6,824 nucleotides of DNA from Oscillospiraceae bacterium (GCA_017381835.1 JAFOBK010000090.1:1-6824), one strand, 5' to 3'. Positions 1 to 4,938 are shown, counted from the first letter of the stretch. The notes: generated by a model not told the origin, from the sequence alone. Made by a program: numbers and translations.

Positions 1-1
1 A

Positions 2-436
2 AAAGCCAGTGAGCTTTTGGAGATCATTTCTCCGGAGCGGCTGGAAAAGATTGAAAACCAGCGTTCGGATCCCCATCCAGACGAAGTGCTCCTGATGTCC
101 CAAAAATATAAAAAGCCCTCCTTGTGCAATCACTACTGCGCCAATCAATGTCCCATCGGCCAGCAGTATGTGCCGGAGGTGCAGGTGAAGGAGCTTTCCT
201 CCATCGTGCTGGAAATGCTGGCATCCCTCAACGCGGTACATAAGCAGAAAGACCGGCTCATTGAGATCGCCGCCGACGGCAAAATCTCCGGCGAGGAGAT
301 CGACGACTTTATTTATATCCAGGAGGAACTGGAGCGGATCTCCATCACCGTGGAGACTTTGCAGCTTTGGTCGGAAAAGATGCTGGCCAACGGCATCATC
401 GACCCGGAGGCCTATCAGGCAAAGAAGAATAAGTAA
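2..436 (+). CDS. XRE/HTH-type transcriptional regulator, 5'-truncated by window edge
   Basis: The reading frame is open to the left edge; no ATG with a ribosome-binding site precedes the first residues, so the N-terminus (probably most of the HTH) lies outside. 144 residues are visible. The first ~35 (ELLEI..ERLEKIEN....HPDEVLLMSQKYKKP) look like the end of a Cro/C1-type helix-turn-helix: recognition-helix tail, 'I-E-N' turn, then the helix that places the domain in a ranked list. This is followed by Cys42-x3-Cys46-x3-Cys50 (codons at 125, 137 and 149), then a long acidic, probably coiled helical region (about residues 60-125) with LEMLASLN and QEELERISITVETLQLW. I recognise the general layout as a common clostridial HTH protein of unknown target. 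The Cys cluster could bind metal or an Fe-S cluster, but that is inference. It ends just before a strong hairpin, so it is the last gene of its transcript. Confidence 0.75.
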   Translation, partial: KASELLEIISPERLEKIENQRSDPHPDEVLLMSQKYKKPSLCNHYCANQCPIGQQYVPEVQVKELSSIVLEMLASLNAVHKQKDRLIEIAADGKISGEEIDDFIYIQEELERISITVETLQLWSEKMLANGIIDPEAYQAKKNK

Positions 437-442
437 CCACCA

Positions 443-474
443 GGCGGCGCAGGAACTTGCGCCGCCTATTTTGC
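443..474 (+). terminator. Intrinsic terminator after the HTH regulator
   Basis: A perfect 9-bp GC-rich stem (443-451 GGCGGCGCA paired with 458-466 TGCGCCGCC), 6-nt loop GGAACT, followed by TATTTTGC. It starts 6 nt after the stop codon at 434-436. The T tract is interrupted, so efficiency may be moderate, but the stem is very stable. Confidence 0.8.
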
Positions 475-517
475 TGGATTCGCGGGAAAAGCACAGCCTA
501 TTTTGCGGATTCTGCCC

Positions 518-546
518 TGTTTTTTCTCCTCCCCTTCCCATACAAT
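518..546 (+). promoter_or_regulatory. Weak candidate promoter for the small-gene run
   Basis: TACAAT at 541-546 matches a -10 box at 5 of 6 positions. At 17 nt upstream sits TGTTTT (518-523), a poor -35. The box lies 26 nt before the start at 572, a sensible distance. The call rests mostly on the -10 and on the presence of a terminator upstream, which means the small genes need their own start point. Confidence 0.3.
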
Positions 547-571
547 AATAGCAAAGAGGAGGTGGATGCCA

Positions 572-709
572 ATGACGGTAAGACAGAGAATTCTGGCAAT
601 TCGGCTTCTGGAGAAGCAAATGCAAAATCCTGAATATGCAGCAGGAATCGGCATTCAGGTGCGTATGGTAACCAAGGATTCCAAGAAAATGGAGGAAAAA
701 GATGTTTGA
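572..709 (+). CDS. Small conserved-looking hypothetical protein, 45 aa
   Basis: The ATG at 572 is chosen because AGGAGG at 557-562 is 9 nt upstream; the in-frame ATG at 566 is only 3 nt from it, too close. The protein begins MTVRQRILAIRLLEK and continues NPEYAAGIGIQVRM, then ends in a charged, lysine-rich tail. It has an amphipathic first helix, no membrane segment, no cysteine and no recognisable catalytic motif. I have an impression of similar 40-50-aa clostridial proteins with an 'IR-LxEK...PEYA..GI' pattern, but cannot name a family. Its stop overlaps the start of the next gene by 8 nt, so the two are almost certainly co-transcribed and perhaps translationally coupled. No function is proposed. 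Confidence 0.7.
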   Translation: MTVRQRILAIRLLEKQMQNPEYAAGIGIQVRMVTKDSKKMEEKDV

Positions 710-926
710 ATTATTTACTTTGATTTTGTTCTGCTGGCTCTTTATCGGCGCTCTGCGGCTGACCTTCCGGGTCACCTGGGGACTTGCGAAAGTTGCCGCG
801 ATCATTCTGTTTGTACTGGCGCTGCCCACATTCATCGGTGCGCTGCTGCTGGCAGGCGGTTTCATTCTGCTGGTGCCGGTAGCTCTGGTGGGTGCAGCCT
901 TCGGCATTCTGAAGGCCTGCGTATAA
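702..926 (+). CDS. Small integral membrane protein, 74 aa
   Basis: ATG at 702 with GGAGG at 691-695, 6 nt upstream, lying inside the end of the preceding gene (8-nt overlap, +1 frame relation). Hydrophobic segments span about residues 4-18, 31-51 and 53-70, separated by a short basic, aromatic stretch (RLTFRVTWGLAK) that probably sits at the membrane face. The rest is Leu/Ala/Val/Gly with Gly-Gly and Pro kinks (LLAGGF, VPVAL). There is no signal-peptidase site and no catalytic motif. It could be a two- or three-helix membrane protein; a toxin-like pore former is not excluded, but nothing specific supports that. Likely partner of the 45-aa protein by overlap. The family is not recognised with certainty. 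Confidence 0.75.
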   Translation: MFELFTLILFCWLFIGALRLTFRVTWGLAKVAAIILFVLALPTFIGALLLAGGFILLVPVALVGAAFGILKACV

Positions 927-952
927 CTGTCCCGTTTTATCGGACATATCCT

Positions 953-970
953 ATGCTATTGTCATAGCAT
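953..970 (+). repeat. Short inverted repeat between the small membrane genes
   Basis: ATGCTAT (953-959) and ATAGCAT (964-970) form a 7-bp AT-rich stem with loop TGTC. It is followed by CCTAAC, not a T run, so it is not an ordinary terminator. It lies 24 nt upstream of the start at 995 and leaves that gene's ribosome-binding site free. It could be an mRNA-stabilising hairpin or an operator, or chance. Confidence 0.4.
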
Positions 971-994
971 CCTAACAAAGAAAGAGGTAATCTT

Positions 995-1075
995 ATGGAA
1001 GTTCTCATCGCTTTAGCCATTGTCCTTTACATTCCGTTGGTTGCGCTTTCTCAGCTGACACGGCGCTATTTATAA
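995..1075 (+). CDS. Putative 26-aa single-helix membrane peptide
   Basis: ATG at 995 with AAAGAGG at 981-987, 7 nt upstream; stop TAA at 1073-1075. The peptide starts MEVLIALAIVLYIPLVALSQ and ends with LTRRYL. It is one hydrophobic helix (about residues 3-18) followed by a positively charged end, the pattern of a small single-pass membrane protein with the basic end in the cytoplasm. The call rests on a well-placed ribosome-binding site, a coherent membrane profile, and a strong terminator starting 16 nt after the stop; without this ORF that terminator would lie 165 nt beyond the 74-aa gene. It may share a transcript with the two small genes upstream. Homology is untested and no function is assigned. 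Confidence 0.6.
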   Translation: MEVLIALAIVLYIPLVALSQLTRRYL

Positions 1076-1091
1076 TCAGCGAGGATAACAA

Positions 1092-1122
1092 AAAAGTCAC
1101 AGGAGCAATTCCTGTGACTTTT
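1092..1122. terminator. Bidirectional terminator between convergent genes
   Basis: A 13-bp stem (1092-1104 AAAAGTCACAGGA with 1110-1122 TCCTGTGACTTTT), loop GCAAT. On the + strand it runs into TTTTCTTTG; on the - strand the complement of ACAAAAAA gives a T-rich tail. It serves the 26-aa gene on the + strand and the GNAT gene (stop at 1131-1129) on the - strand. Confidence 0.9.
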
Positions 1123-1128
1123 CTTTGT

Positions 1129-1665
1129 TCACCGTAAGTTTTTCCAGCGTTCTTTTGTCAGCAGCATGGTGTGGCCGGTACGCCGCTCTCCCAGCAGGGG
1201 CAGTTCCAGGCCTTCGGTGGTGTGCTGGTAGACAAATCCCAGTTTTTCCTGAACCCGGCGGGATTTCACATTCCCCTCATAATAGCCGCACCAGACCGCC
1301 CGCATGCCCAGTTCCTCAAAAGCATGGCGCAGCAGTTCTTCCGCAGCTTCGGGGATCAACCCCTGACCCCAAAAGGGTTTGCCGATCCAGTATCCCAGCT
1401 CGCATTCATCCTCCCGGTCTGTCATATCCGTGCTGCCCTTCAGTTTCAGACTGATAGAGCCGATGGGACTGCCGTCCTTCAGGCAGACCGCGTAGGTCTG
1501 AGGCGCCGAAAGCACATAGCGTATCACTTCCCGGCTGTCCTCCACGCTTTTGTGGGGCGGCCAACCCGCAGGCAGACCGATATCCGGATCTTTGGCATAG
1601 GCATATAGGCTCTCCGCATCCGCTTCCTGCCAGGGACGCAGAATCAGCCGCTTGGTTTGCATCAT
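1129..1665 (-). CDS. GNAT-family N-acetyltransferase (RimJ/Acetyltransf_3-like)
   Basis: 178 residues, the usual size for this family. Members transfer acetyl from acetyl-CoA to an amine: a protein N-terminus, small molecule or antibiotic; the substrate cannot be read from sequence. The N-terminus MQTKRLILRPWQEADAESL is the classic 'T-x-R-L-x-L-R-x-x..D' opening. Mid-protein DECELGYWIGK (about 86-96) is the beta-4 strand, and FWGQGLIPEAAEELLRHAF (98-116) is motif A for acetyl-CoA pyrophosphate binding (Q/R-x-x-G-x-G/A type). N132-V-K-S-R-R-V-Q-E-K-L-G-F144 is the C-terminal motif B with the conserved Asn and 'KLGF'. The start at 1665 is chosen because AGAGG lies 9 nt upstream (1679-1675); the frame runs on to 1866, but that would overlap the divergent macro gene and swallow both promoters. 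A second ATG follows directly at 1662. Confidence 0.92.
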   Translation of the reverse strand: MMQTKRLILRPWQEADAESLYAYAKDPDIGLPAGWPPHKSVEDSREVIRYVLSAPQTYAVCLKDGSPIGSISLKLKGSTDMTDREDECELGYWIGKPFWGQGLIPEAAEELLRHAFEELGMRAVWCGYYEGNVKSRRVQEKLGFVYQHTTEGLELPLLGERRTGHTMLLTKERWKNLR

Positions 1666-1693
1666 AGCACAGCACCTCTTTCGTGTTTTCTTG

Positions 1694-1722
1694 ATTCTAT
1701 CATAATCCGAAAGAGTTATCAA
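1694..1722 (-). promoter_or_regulatory. Sigma-A-type promoter for the GNAT gene
   Basis: On the - strand, TTGATA (1722-1717), a 17-nt spacer, then TAGAAT (1699-1694). Both boxes match consensus at 5 of 6 positions. The expected transcript start is near 1687, giving a ~22-nt leader that contains the AGAGG site. Confidence 0.75.
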
Positions 1723-1738
1723 ATCCCCTGTGCAAAAT

Positions 1739-1767
1739 TTGCTTATTTCCCCCATCTGTGGTATAGT
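1739..1767 (+). promoter_or_regulatory. Sigma-A-type promoter for the macro-HTH gene
   Basis: TTGCTT (1739-1744), 17-nt spacer, TATAGT (1762-1767). Expected start near 1774, about 25 nt before the ATG. It lies back to back with the GNAT promoter, the two -35 boxes being only 16 nt apart, so one bound protein could affect both genes. Confidence 0.75.
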
Positions 1768-1798
1768 TTTTTTAGAATTTAAACTCGGAGGTGGCCTT

Positions 1799-2836
1799 AT
1801 GCCTTTCGCAATCATCCGAAATGATATTACCAATATGCAGGTAGATGCCATTGTCAACTCCGCCAACCCCTATCCTATAGTAGGCGCAGGCACCGACTCT
1901 ATGATCCATGCCAAAGCCGGCCCAAAGCTTTTGGAAGCCCGGGAAAAGATTGGCAATATCCATACGGGCTGCGCCGCCATCACCCCCGCCTTCAACCTGA
2001 ATGCAAAATATGTGATCCATACAGTTGGCCCCGTCTGGAACGGCGGTACCTACGCAGAGGATGGTTTTCTGAGAAAATGCTTTGAGAATTCCCTCTCCCT
2101 TGCATTGGAATACGGCTGTCAATCCATCGCTTTCCCTCTGATCTCCACCAACAATTATGGTTTTCCCAAGGATCTGGCGCTGCAGATTGCCATCTCCGTC
2201 TTCAGCGCTTTCCTGCTGCACCATGATATGCAGATCTATCTGGTGGTATGGGACCGCGGTTCCTATAAGCTTTCGGAAAAACTGTTCCACCATGTAGCCT
2301 GCTACATCGATGAACATTACGTCGACAGCCATTTGCAGTTCCCGTCCCGGAAAAAAGGCAATACCCGCTTCCCTCCCGGGCGCTACAGCCGTAAGGAACT
2401 GGACTGTGCCTATGCTTGCGAGGAATCCTTCTCCATGCCCTCCCTGGCAGCACCCCAGGCCGCCTCACTCTCTTTGGAGGATATGCTGCGCAATACCGAC
2501 ACAGGCTTCACGGAAACTTTGCTGAAGCTAATTGACCAAGCCGGCAAAAAGGATTCCGAGATCTACAAAAAAGCAGCTCTCTCCAAGCAGCATTTCTCCA
2601 AGATCCGCAACAATCCGGAGTATAGACCCACCAAAGCCACCGCCATTGCCCTGGCGCTGGCCCTGGAACTGGATGTGGAACAGACCAATGACCTCATCGG
2701 AAGAGCCGGCTACACCTTGAGTAACAGTAGCAAATTTGATGTGATCATCCGCTACTTCATCGAGAGCCACAATTTCAACGTGGTAGAAATCAATGTGGCG
2801 CTGTATGAGTTCGACCAACCCCTGCTGGGCGCATAA
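1799..2836 (+). CDS. Macro domain protein with C-terminal HTH-like domain
   Basis: 345 residues from the ATG at 1799 (GGAGG at 1787-1791, 7 nt upstream); an in-frame GTG at 1730 is rejected because it lies upstream of the -10 box. Residues 1-~175 are a macro domain, a fold that binds ADP-ribose or related nucleotides and in some members removes ADP-ribose from proteins. Visible are FAIIRNDITNMQVDAIVNSANP, split here as DITNM..DAIVNSAN, with Asn20 and Asn23, G29-A-G-T-D33 in the first ligand loop, then VIHTVGPVW (72-80), and S116-T-N-N-Y-G121 in the second loop. Residues ~180-225 are a variable, basic-to-Ser/Ala-rich linker. Residues 226-345 (LEDMLR..., ETLLKLID, SKQHFSKIRNN, RPTKATAIALALALEL, IGRAGYTLS) resemble an XRE-type helical DNA-binding domain plus a helical tail. 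I recognise this fusion as recurrent in Bacillota, with no known role. Its vWA neighbour lies 79 nt downstream in the same direction. Confidence 0.88.
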   Translation: MPFAIIRNDITNMQVDAIVNSANPYPIVGAGTDSMIHAKAGPKLLEAREKIGNIHTGCAAITPAFNLNAKYVIHTVGPVWNGGTYAEDGFLRKCFENSLSLALEYGCQSIAFPLISTNNYGFPKDLALQIAISVFSAFLLHHDMQIYLVVWDRGSYKLSEKLFHHVACYIDEHYVDSHLQFPSRKKGNTRFPPGRYSRKELDCAYACEESFSMPSLAAPQAASLSLEDMLRNTDTGFTETLLKLIDQAGKKDSEIYKKAALSKQHFSKIRNNPEYRPTKATAIALALALELDVEQTNDLIGRAGYTLSNSSKFDVIIRYFIESHNFNVVEINVALYEFDQPLLGA

Positions 2837-2850
2837 AAGTCCCCTGGCAG

Positions 2851-2882
2851 TTGACCAAATCAAACGAAAAACCTCCTATAAT
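2851..2882 (+). promoter_or_regulatory. Probable promoter of the vWA gene
   Basis: TTGACC (2851-2856) and a perfect TATAAT (2877-2882), separated by 20 nt, longer than the optimal 17. The spacing suggests a weak or activator-assisted promoter, or that the true -35 is elsewhere. The transcript would start near 2889-2890, inside the loop of the inverted repeat listed next, leaving a ~27-nt leader. Confidence 0.6.
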
Positions 2883-2911
2883 GTGGTTACAAACACATTA
2901 CAGGAGGTTTT
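2868..2911 (+). promoter_or_regulatory. 18-bp inverted repeat covering the -10 box and the Shine-Dalgarno site of the vWA gene
   Basis: Left arm 2868-2885 pairs with right arm 2894-2911 at 17 of 18 positions (the only mismatch is A2878/C2901); loop GTTACAAA. The left arm contains TATAAT, the right arm contains AGGAGG (2902-2907). In RNA that reads through from the macro gene the ribosome-binding site would be buried; in RNA from the local promoter the left arm is absent. The stem is followed by TTTTACTT, so it may also act as a weak terminator of the macro transcript, for which no other terminator is visible. As DNA it could equally be an operator for a dimer. Confidence 0.75.
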
Positions 2912-2915
2912 ACTT

Positions 2916-3563
2916 ATGAAGAAGAATTTAACTGAGATCGTTTTTATCCTGGACCGCAGCGGTTCTATGGCAGGTCTGGAGGATGACACCATCGGCGGCT
3001 TCAATGCCATGATCGAAAAGCAGAAGAAGGAAGCCGGTGAGGCACTGGTGTCCACCGTACTGTTTGACAATCACACCGATGTGATCCATGACCGGGTTGA
3101 CATTCAGAAGGTGGCTCCCATGACCCGGGAGGAGTACTACGTTCGCGGCTGCACCGCTCTGCTGGATGCCGTAGGCAGAGCCATCCACCACATCGGCAAT
3201 GTCCACAAGTATGCCCGCGAGGAGGATCGCCCCGAGAAGACTCTCTTCGTCATCACCACCGACGGCATGGAAAATGCCAGCCGCGAATACACCTACGATC
3301 ACTTAAAGGCAATGATCCAGCGTCAGCAGGCAAAGTACGGCTGGGAATTTCTGTTCCTGGGTGCCAATATCGATGCGGTCAGCACCGCCGGCCGGTTTGG
3401 CATTGGGGAAGATCATGCCGTCAACTACCACTGCGACAAAGAAGGCACTGCCCTGAACTACGAAGTAGTAAGCGAAGCCATCTGCTCTGTCCGTGCCCAT
3501 GCCCCCCTGGGGCGCGACTGGAAAAAGCGCATTGATGAGGATTTCAAAAAGCGCAGCAAATAA
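2916..3563 (+). CDS. vWA (von Willebrand factor A) domain protein
   Basis: 215 residues from the ATG at 2916 (AGGAGG 2902-2907, 8 nt upstream). An in-frame start at 2793 is rejected because it lies inside the macro gene and lacks a good site. Nearly the whole protein is one vWA domain: EIVFILDRSGSM gives the MIDAS D13-x-S15-x-S17; R77-G-C-T80-ALLDA supplies the MIDAS threonine; FVITTDGMENAS supplies D116. A complete MIDAS means Mg2+/Mn2+-dependent ligand binding is possible. The C-terminal part (WEFLFLGANIDAV, HAVNYHCDKEGT, then a basic end RIDEDFKKRSK) is typical of a stand-alone cytoplasmic family in Bacillota. There is no signal peptide or membrane segment, unlike surface adhesins. It resembles the TerY-type cytoplasmic vWA group in general form, but no kinase, phosphatase or TerD gene is in the window. 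Function unknown; context suggests partnership with the macro-HTH protein. Confidence 0.9.
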   Translation: MKKNLTEIVFILDRSGSMAGLEDDTIGGFNAMIEKQKKEAGEALVSTVLFDNHTDVIHDRVDIQKVAPMTREEYYVRGCTALLDAVGRAIHHIGNVHKYAREEDRPEKTLFVITTDGMENASREYTYDHLKAMIQRQQAKYGWEFLFLGANIDAVSTAGRFGIGEDHAVNYHCDKEGTALNYEVVSEAICSVRAHAPLGRDWKKRIDEDFKKRSK

Positions 3564-3572
3564 TCCCCATAA

Positions 3573-3602
3573 AAAATAGGAAGCCATATGGCTTCCTATT
3601 TT
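3573..3602. terminator. Bidirectional terminator between vWA and peptidase genes
   Basis: A 13-bp stem (3573-3585 with 3590-3602), core ATAGGAAGCC/GGCTTCCTAT, loop ATAT. A-rich on its left and T-rich on its right, so both strands get a U tract. It lies 9 nt after the vWA stop and 3 nt after the peptidase stop. Confidence 0.92.
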
Positions 3603-3605
3603 CCT

Positions 3606-4835
3606 TTATTTTAACTTCACATTCAGCACGCCCATGGCAGCGGTCTTGAAATCCGCCACGGTTTTCTCTCTCCAGGCTGTTTCCGTGGGGTAATAAAGCT
3701 CCATATAATTCTCATGGACAATGGCATCTGTCACCGCATTTTCGGTGGGATACCAGTGGTTCCGGTTTTCATCCACGGTATACTTCAGGCTCAGAATGGT
3801 ATCGAAGAAATCATCGCCGATGGTGCCGAATTCAAAGCAAGTGGAGAACAGCTCCGCCTTTGCCTGCTTCTGCTCTGCCAGCCGGTAGAAGAAATCGGTG
3901 GTATCGCCGGTGGTGGCATAGAAGGACTCCGAATCATAGGCAATGATATAGTCATAGCCAAAGGCTTCCTGAGATTCTGCCTCCGTCATGGTTTCATAGA
4001 CGGAGTTAAAAATCACCATATTGTAGCGGGGGCCGTAGCCGGAGTGGATATCAATGTGGACAATGTTCTCATAGGCGCTGTCCAGGCACTGAGTAAATAC
4101 ATCCTTCAGATAAACCGTGGAAGCTTCATCGCCGTTGCCGCCGTAGTAGACACCCTGGGGATATTCATACTGACCGGTGAGCAGCGCATCGGAGATGGTA
4201 CCGGCGCCGTCGGTAATGGCGGTTTTACCCAGGCTCAGATAGAAGCCCACCTCATGCCACAGACCGTTGCCCATCTTACCGGTCGGCTGCAGGAACGTAT
4301 CCACCTTGGGATATTCTTTATTGGAGCCTAAGTCAAAATTCTCCCAGTCCAGGATGAAATTCCGGTTTAAGTCCACATTGTTCTCGTTATATCTGCGGTA
4401 ATACTTCATGCCGTAGGGATTCACATTGGCAACCACCAGCACACCGGTATTCTCCTGATCCAGGGTGGGATAAATTTCTTCAAAGAATACATCCAGCATC
4501 ACCGAGCCGATGTAACCCTCCATGCCATGAACACCGGTGGTCAGCACCACCAGGTTGGTCTTCTCCCCCTGGCTGGGCAGATAGAAAGAATCGATATACA
4601 GATCATCGGCAGCATTCACAGGATAGCTGGAAATTTCCACACCCAGTTCCTTTGTCAGATCCTGCAGGTGTGCACGGATGTCCTCATAGCTTTCATAAAA
4701 GGATTCGCTGTAGGCAAAGCCGGTTTCCGGCTCCGGCTGACGGACAGCAGATAAAATAATGTGAGGGCCGATCAGCGTTGCCAGCAGCGCCAGCAATACC
4801 AGAATGGCCGCAATCCAAAGCAGTTTCTTTTTCAT
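3606..4835 (-). CDS. Membrane-anchored M14-like metallopeptidase (DUF2817 type)
   Basis: 409 residues. The start at 4835 has AGGAAG (4848-4843) 7 nt upstream. MKKK plus a hydrophobic stretch (about 5-30, WIAAILVLLALLATLIG) is an uncleaved signal anchor: no lipobox and no clear AxA site, so the enzyme should face outward on the cell surface. The catalytic domain has T99-TGVHGMEG with zinc ligands H103 and E106, the M14/DUF2817 block NVNPYGMKYYRRYNENNVDLNRNF (137-160, containing the Arg and Asn expected for carboxylate binding), H260-IDIHSGYG with third zinc ligand H264, and C333-FEFGT with Glu335 as probable general base. M14 enzymes cut C-terminal or amide bonds in peptides or peptidoglycan stems; the substrate here is unknown. 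DUF2817 is my family assignment by motif, not by search. Its promoter is divergent from the HD gene. Confidence 0.85.
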   Translation of the reverse strand: MKKKLLWIAAILVLLALLATLIGPHIILSAVRQPEPETGFAYSESFYESYEDIRAHLQDLTKELGVEISSYPVNAADDLYIDSFYLPSQGEKTNLVVLTTGVHGMEGYIGSVMLDVFFEEIYPTLDQENTGVLVVANVNPYGMKYYRRYNENNVDLNRNFILDWENFDLGSNKEYPKVDTFLQPTGKMGNGLWHEVGFYLSLGKTAITDGAGTISDALLTGQYEYPQGVYYGGNGDEASTVYLKDVFTQCLDSAYENIVHIDIHSGYGPRYNMVIFNSVYETMTEAESQEAFGYDYIIAYDSESFYATTGDTTDFFYRLAEQKQAKAELFSTCFEFGTIGDDFFDTILSLKYTVDENRNHWYPTENAVTDAIVHENYMELYYPTETAWREKTVADFKTAAMGVLNVKLK

Positions 4836-4865
4836 AGTGTTACTTCCTTTGCTTGTTGTCCTCTT

Positions 4866-4894
4866 ATTCTACCTGCATTGGGTAGCATTGTAAA
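4866..4894 (-). promoter_or_regulatory. Sigma-A-type promoter of the peptidase gene
   Basis: On the - strand, TTTACA (4894-4889), 17-nt spacer, TAGAAT (4871-4866). Expected transcript start near 4859, about 24 nt before the ATG. Confidence 0.75.
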
Positions 4895-4902
4895 TAAGAA
4901 TA

Positions 4903-4931
4903 TTCCAAATTCGGCATTTCCATGATATAAT
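4903..4931 (+). promoter_or_regulatory. Extended -10 promoter of the HD gene
   Basis: A perfect TATAAT (4926-4931) preceded by TG at 4923-4924, giving the extended -10 form TGnTATAAT. The -35 position (4903-4908, TTCCAA) is a poor match, as is common with extended -10 promoters. Expected start near 4938. Confidence 0.75.
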
Positions 4932-4938
4932 ACATGGA
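4919..4938 (+). promoter_or_regulatory. Candidate operator: inverted repeat around the HD-gene -10 box
   Basis: TCCATG (4919-4924) and CATGGA (4933-4938) are perfect 6-bp arms 8 nt apart, with the TATAAT box between them. A repressor dimer here would block polymerase. Six-bp arms can occur by chance, so this is a suggestion. Confidence 0.35.

Noticed and set aside
953..970. Terminator after the 74-aa gene
   Set aside because: The stem is AT-rich and only 7 bp, with no T tract; it is followed by CCTAAC and then the ribosome-binding site of the 26-aa gene.
1171..1608. 145-codon open frame on the + strand opposite the GNAT gene
   Set aside because: Antisense shadow; no start signal and no recognisable protein pattern.
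1666..1866. N-terminal extension of the GNAT reading frame up to 1866
   Set aside because: It would run through both divergent promoters and into the macro gene on the other strand. The GNAT fold begins at MQTKRLILRP, and a good ribosome-binding site precedes 1665.
1772..2332. 186-codon open frame on the - strand opposite the macro domain
   Set aside because: No family pattern, and it overlaps a well-supported gene and its promoter.
2793..2915. Upstream in-frame start for the vWA protein
   Set aside because: It lies inside the macro gene, reads through the promoter and palindrome, and adds residues unlike the family; the ATG at 2916 has AGGAGG at the right distance.
1799..3563. DarTG-type toxin-antitoxin system
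   Set aside because: The macro protein resembles neither DarG's C-terminal half nor its gene context, and the vWA protein has no ADP-ribosyltransferase motif.
2916..3563. Complete Ter-type stress operon
   Set aside because: Only the vWA component is comparable; TerD-like, PP2C and kinase genes are absent from the window.
3714..4331. 205-codon open frame on the + strand opposite the peptidase
   Set aside because: Low-complexity Gly/Ile-rich translation with no ribosome-binding site; it is antisense to a gene with clear catalytic motifs.
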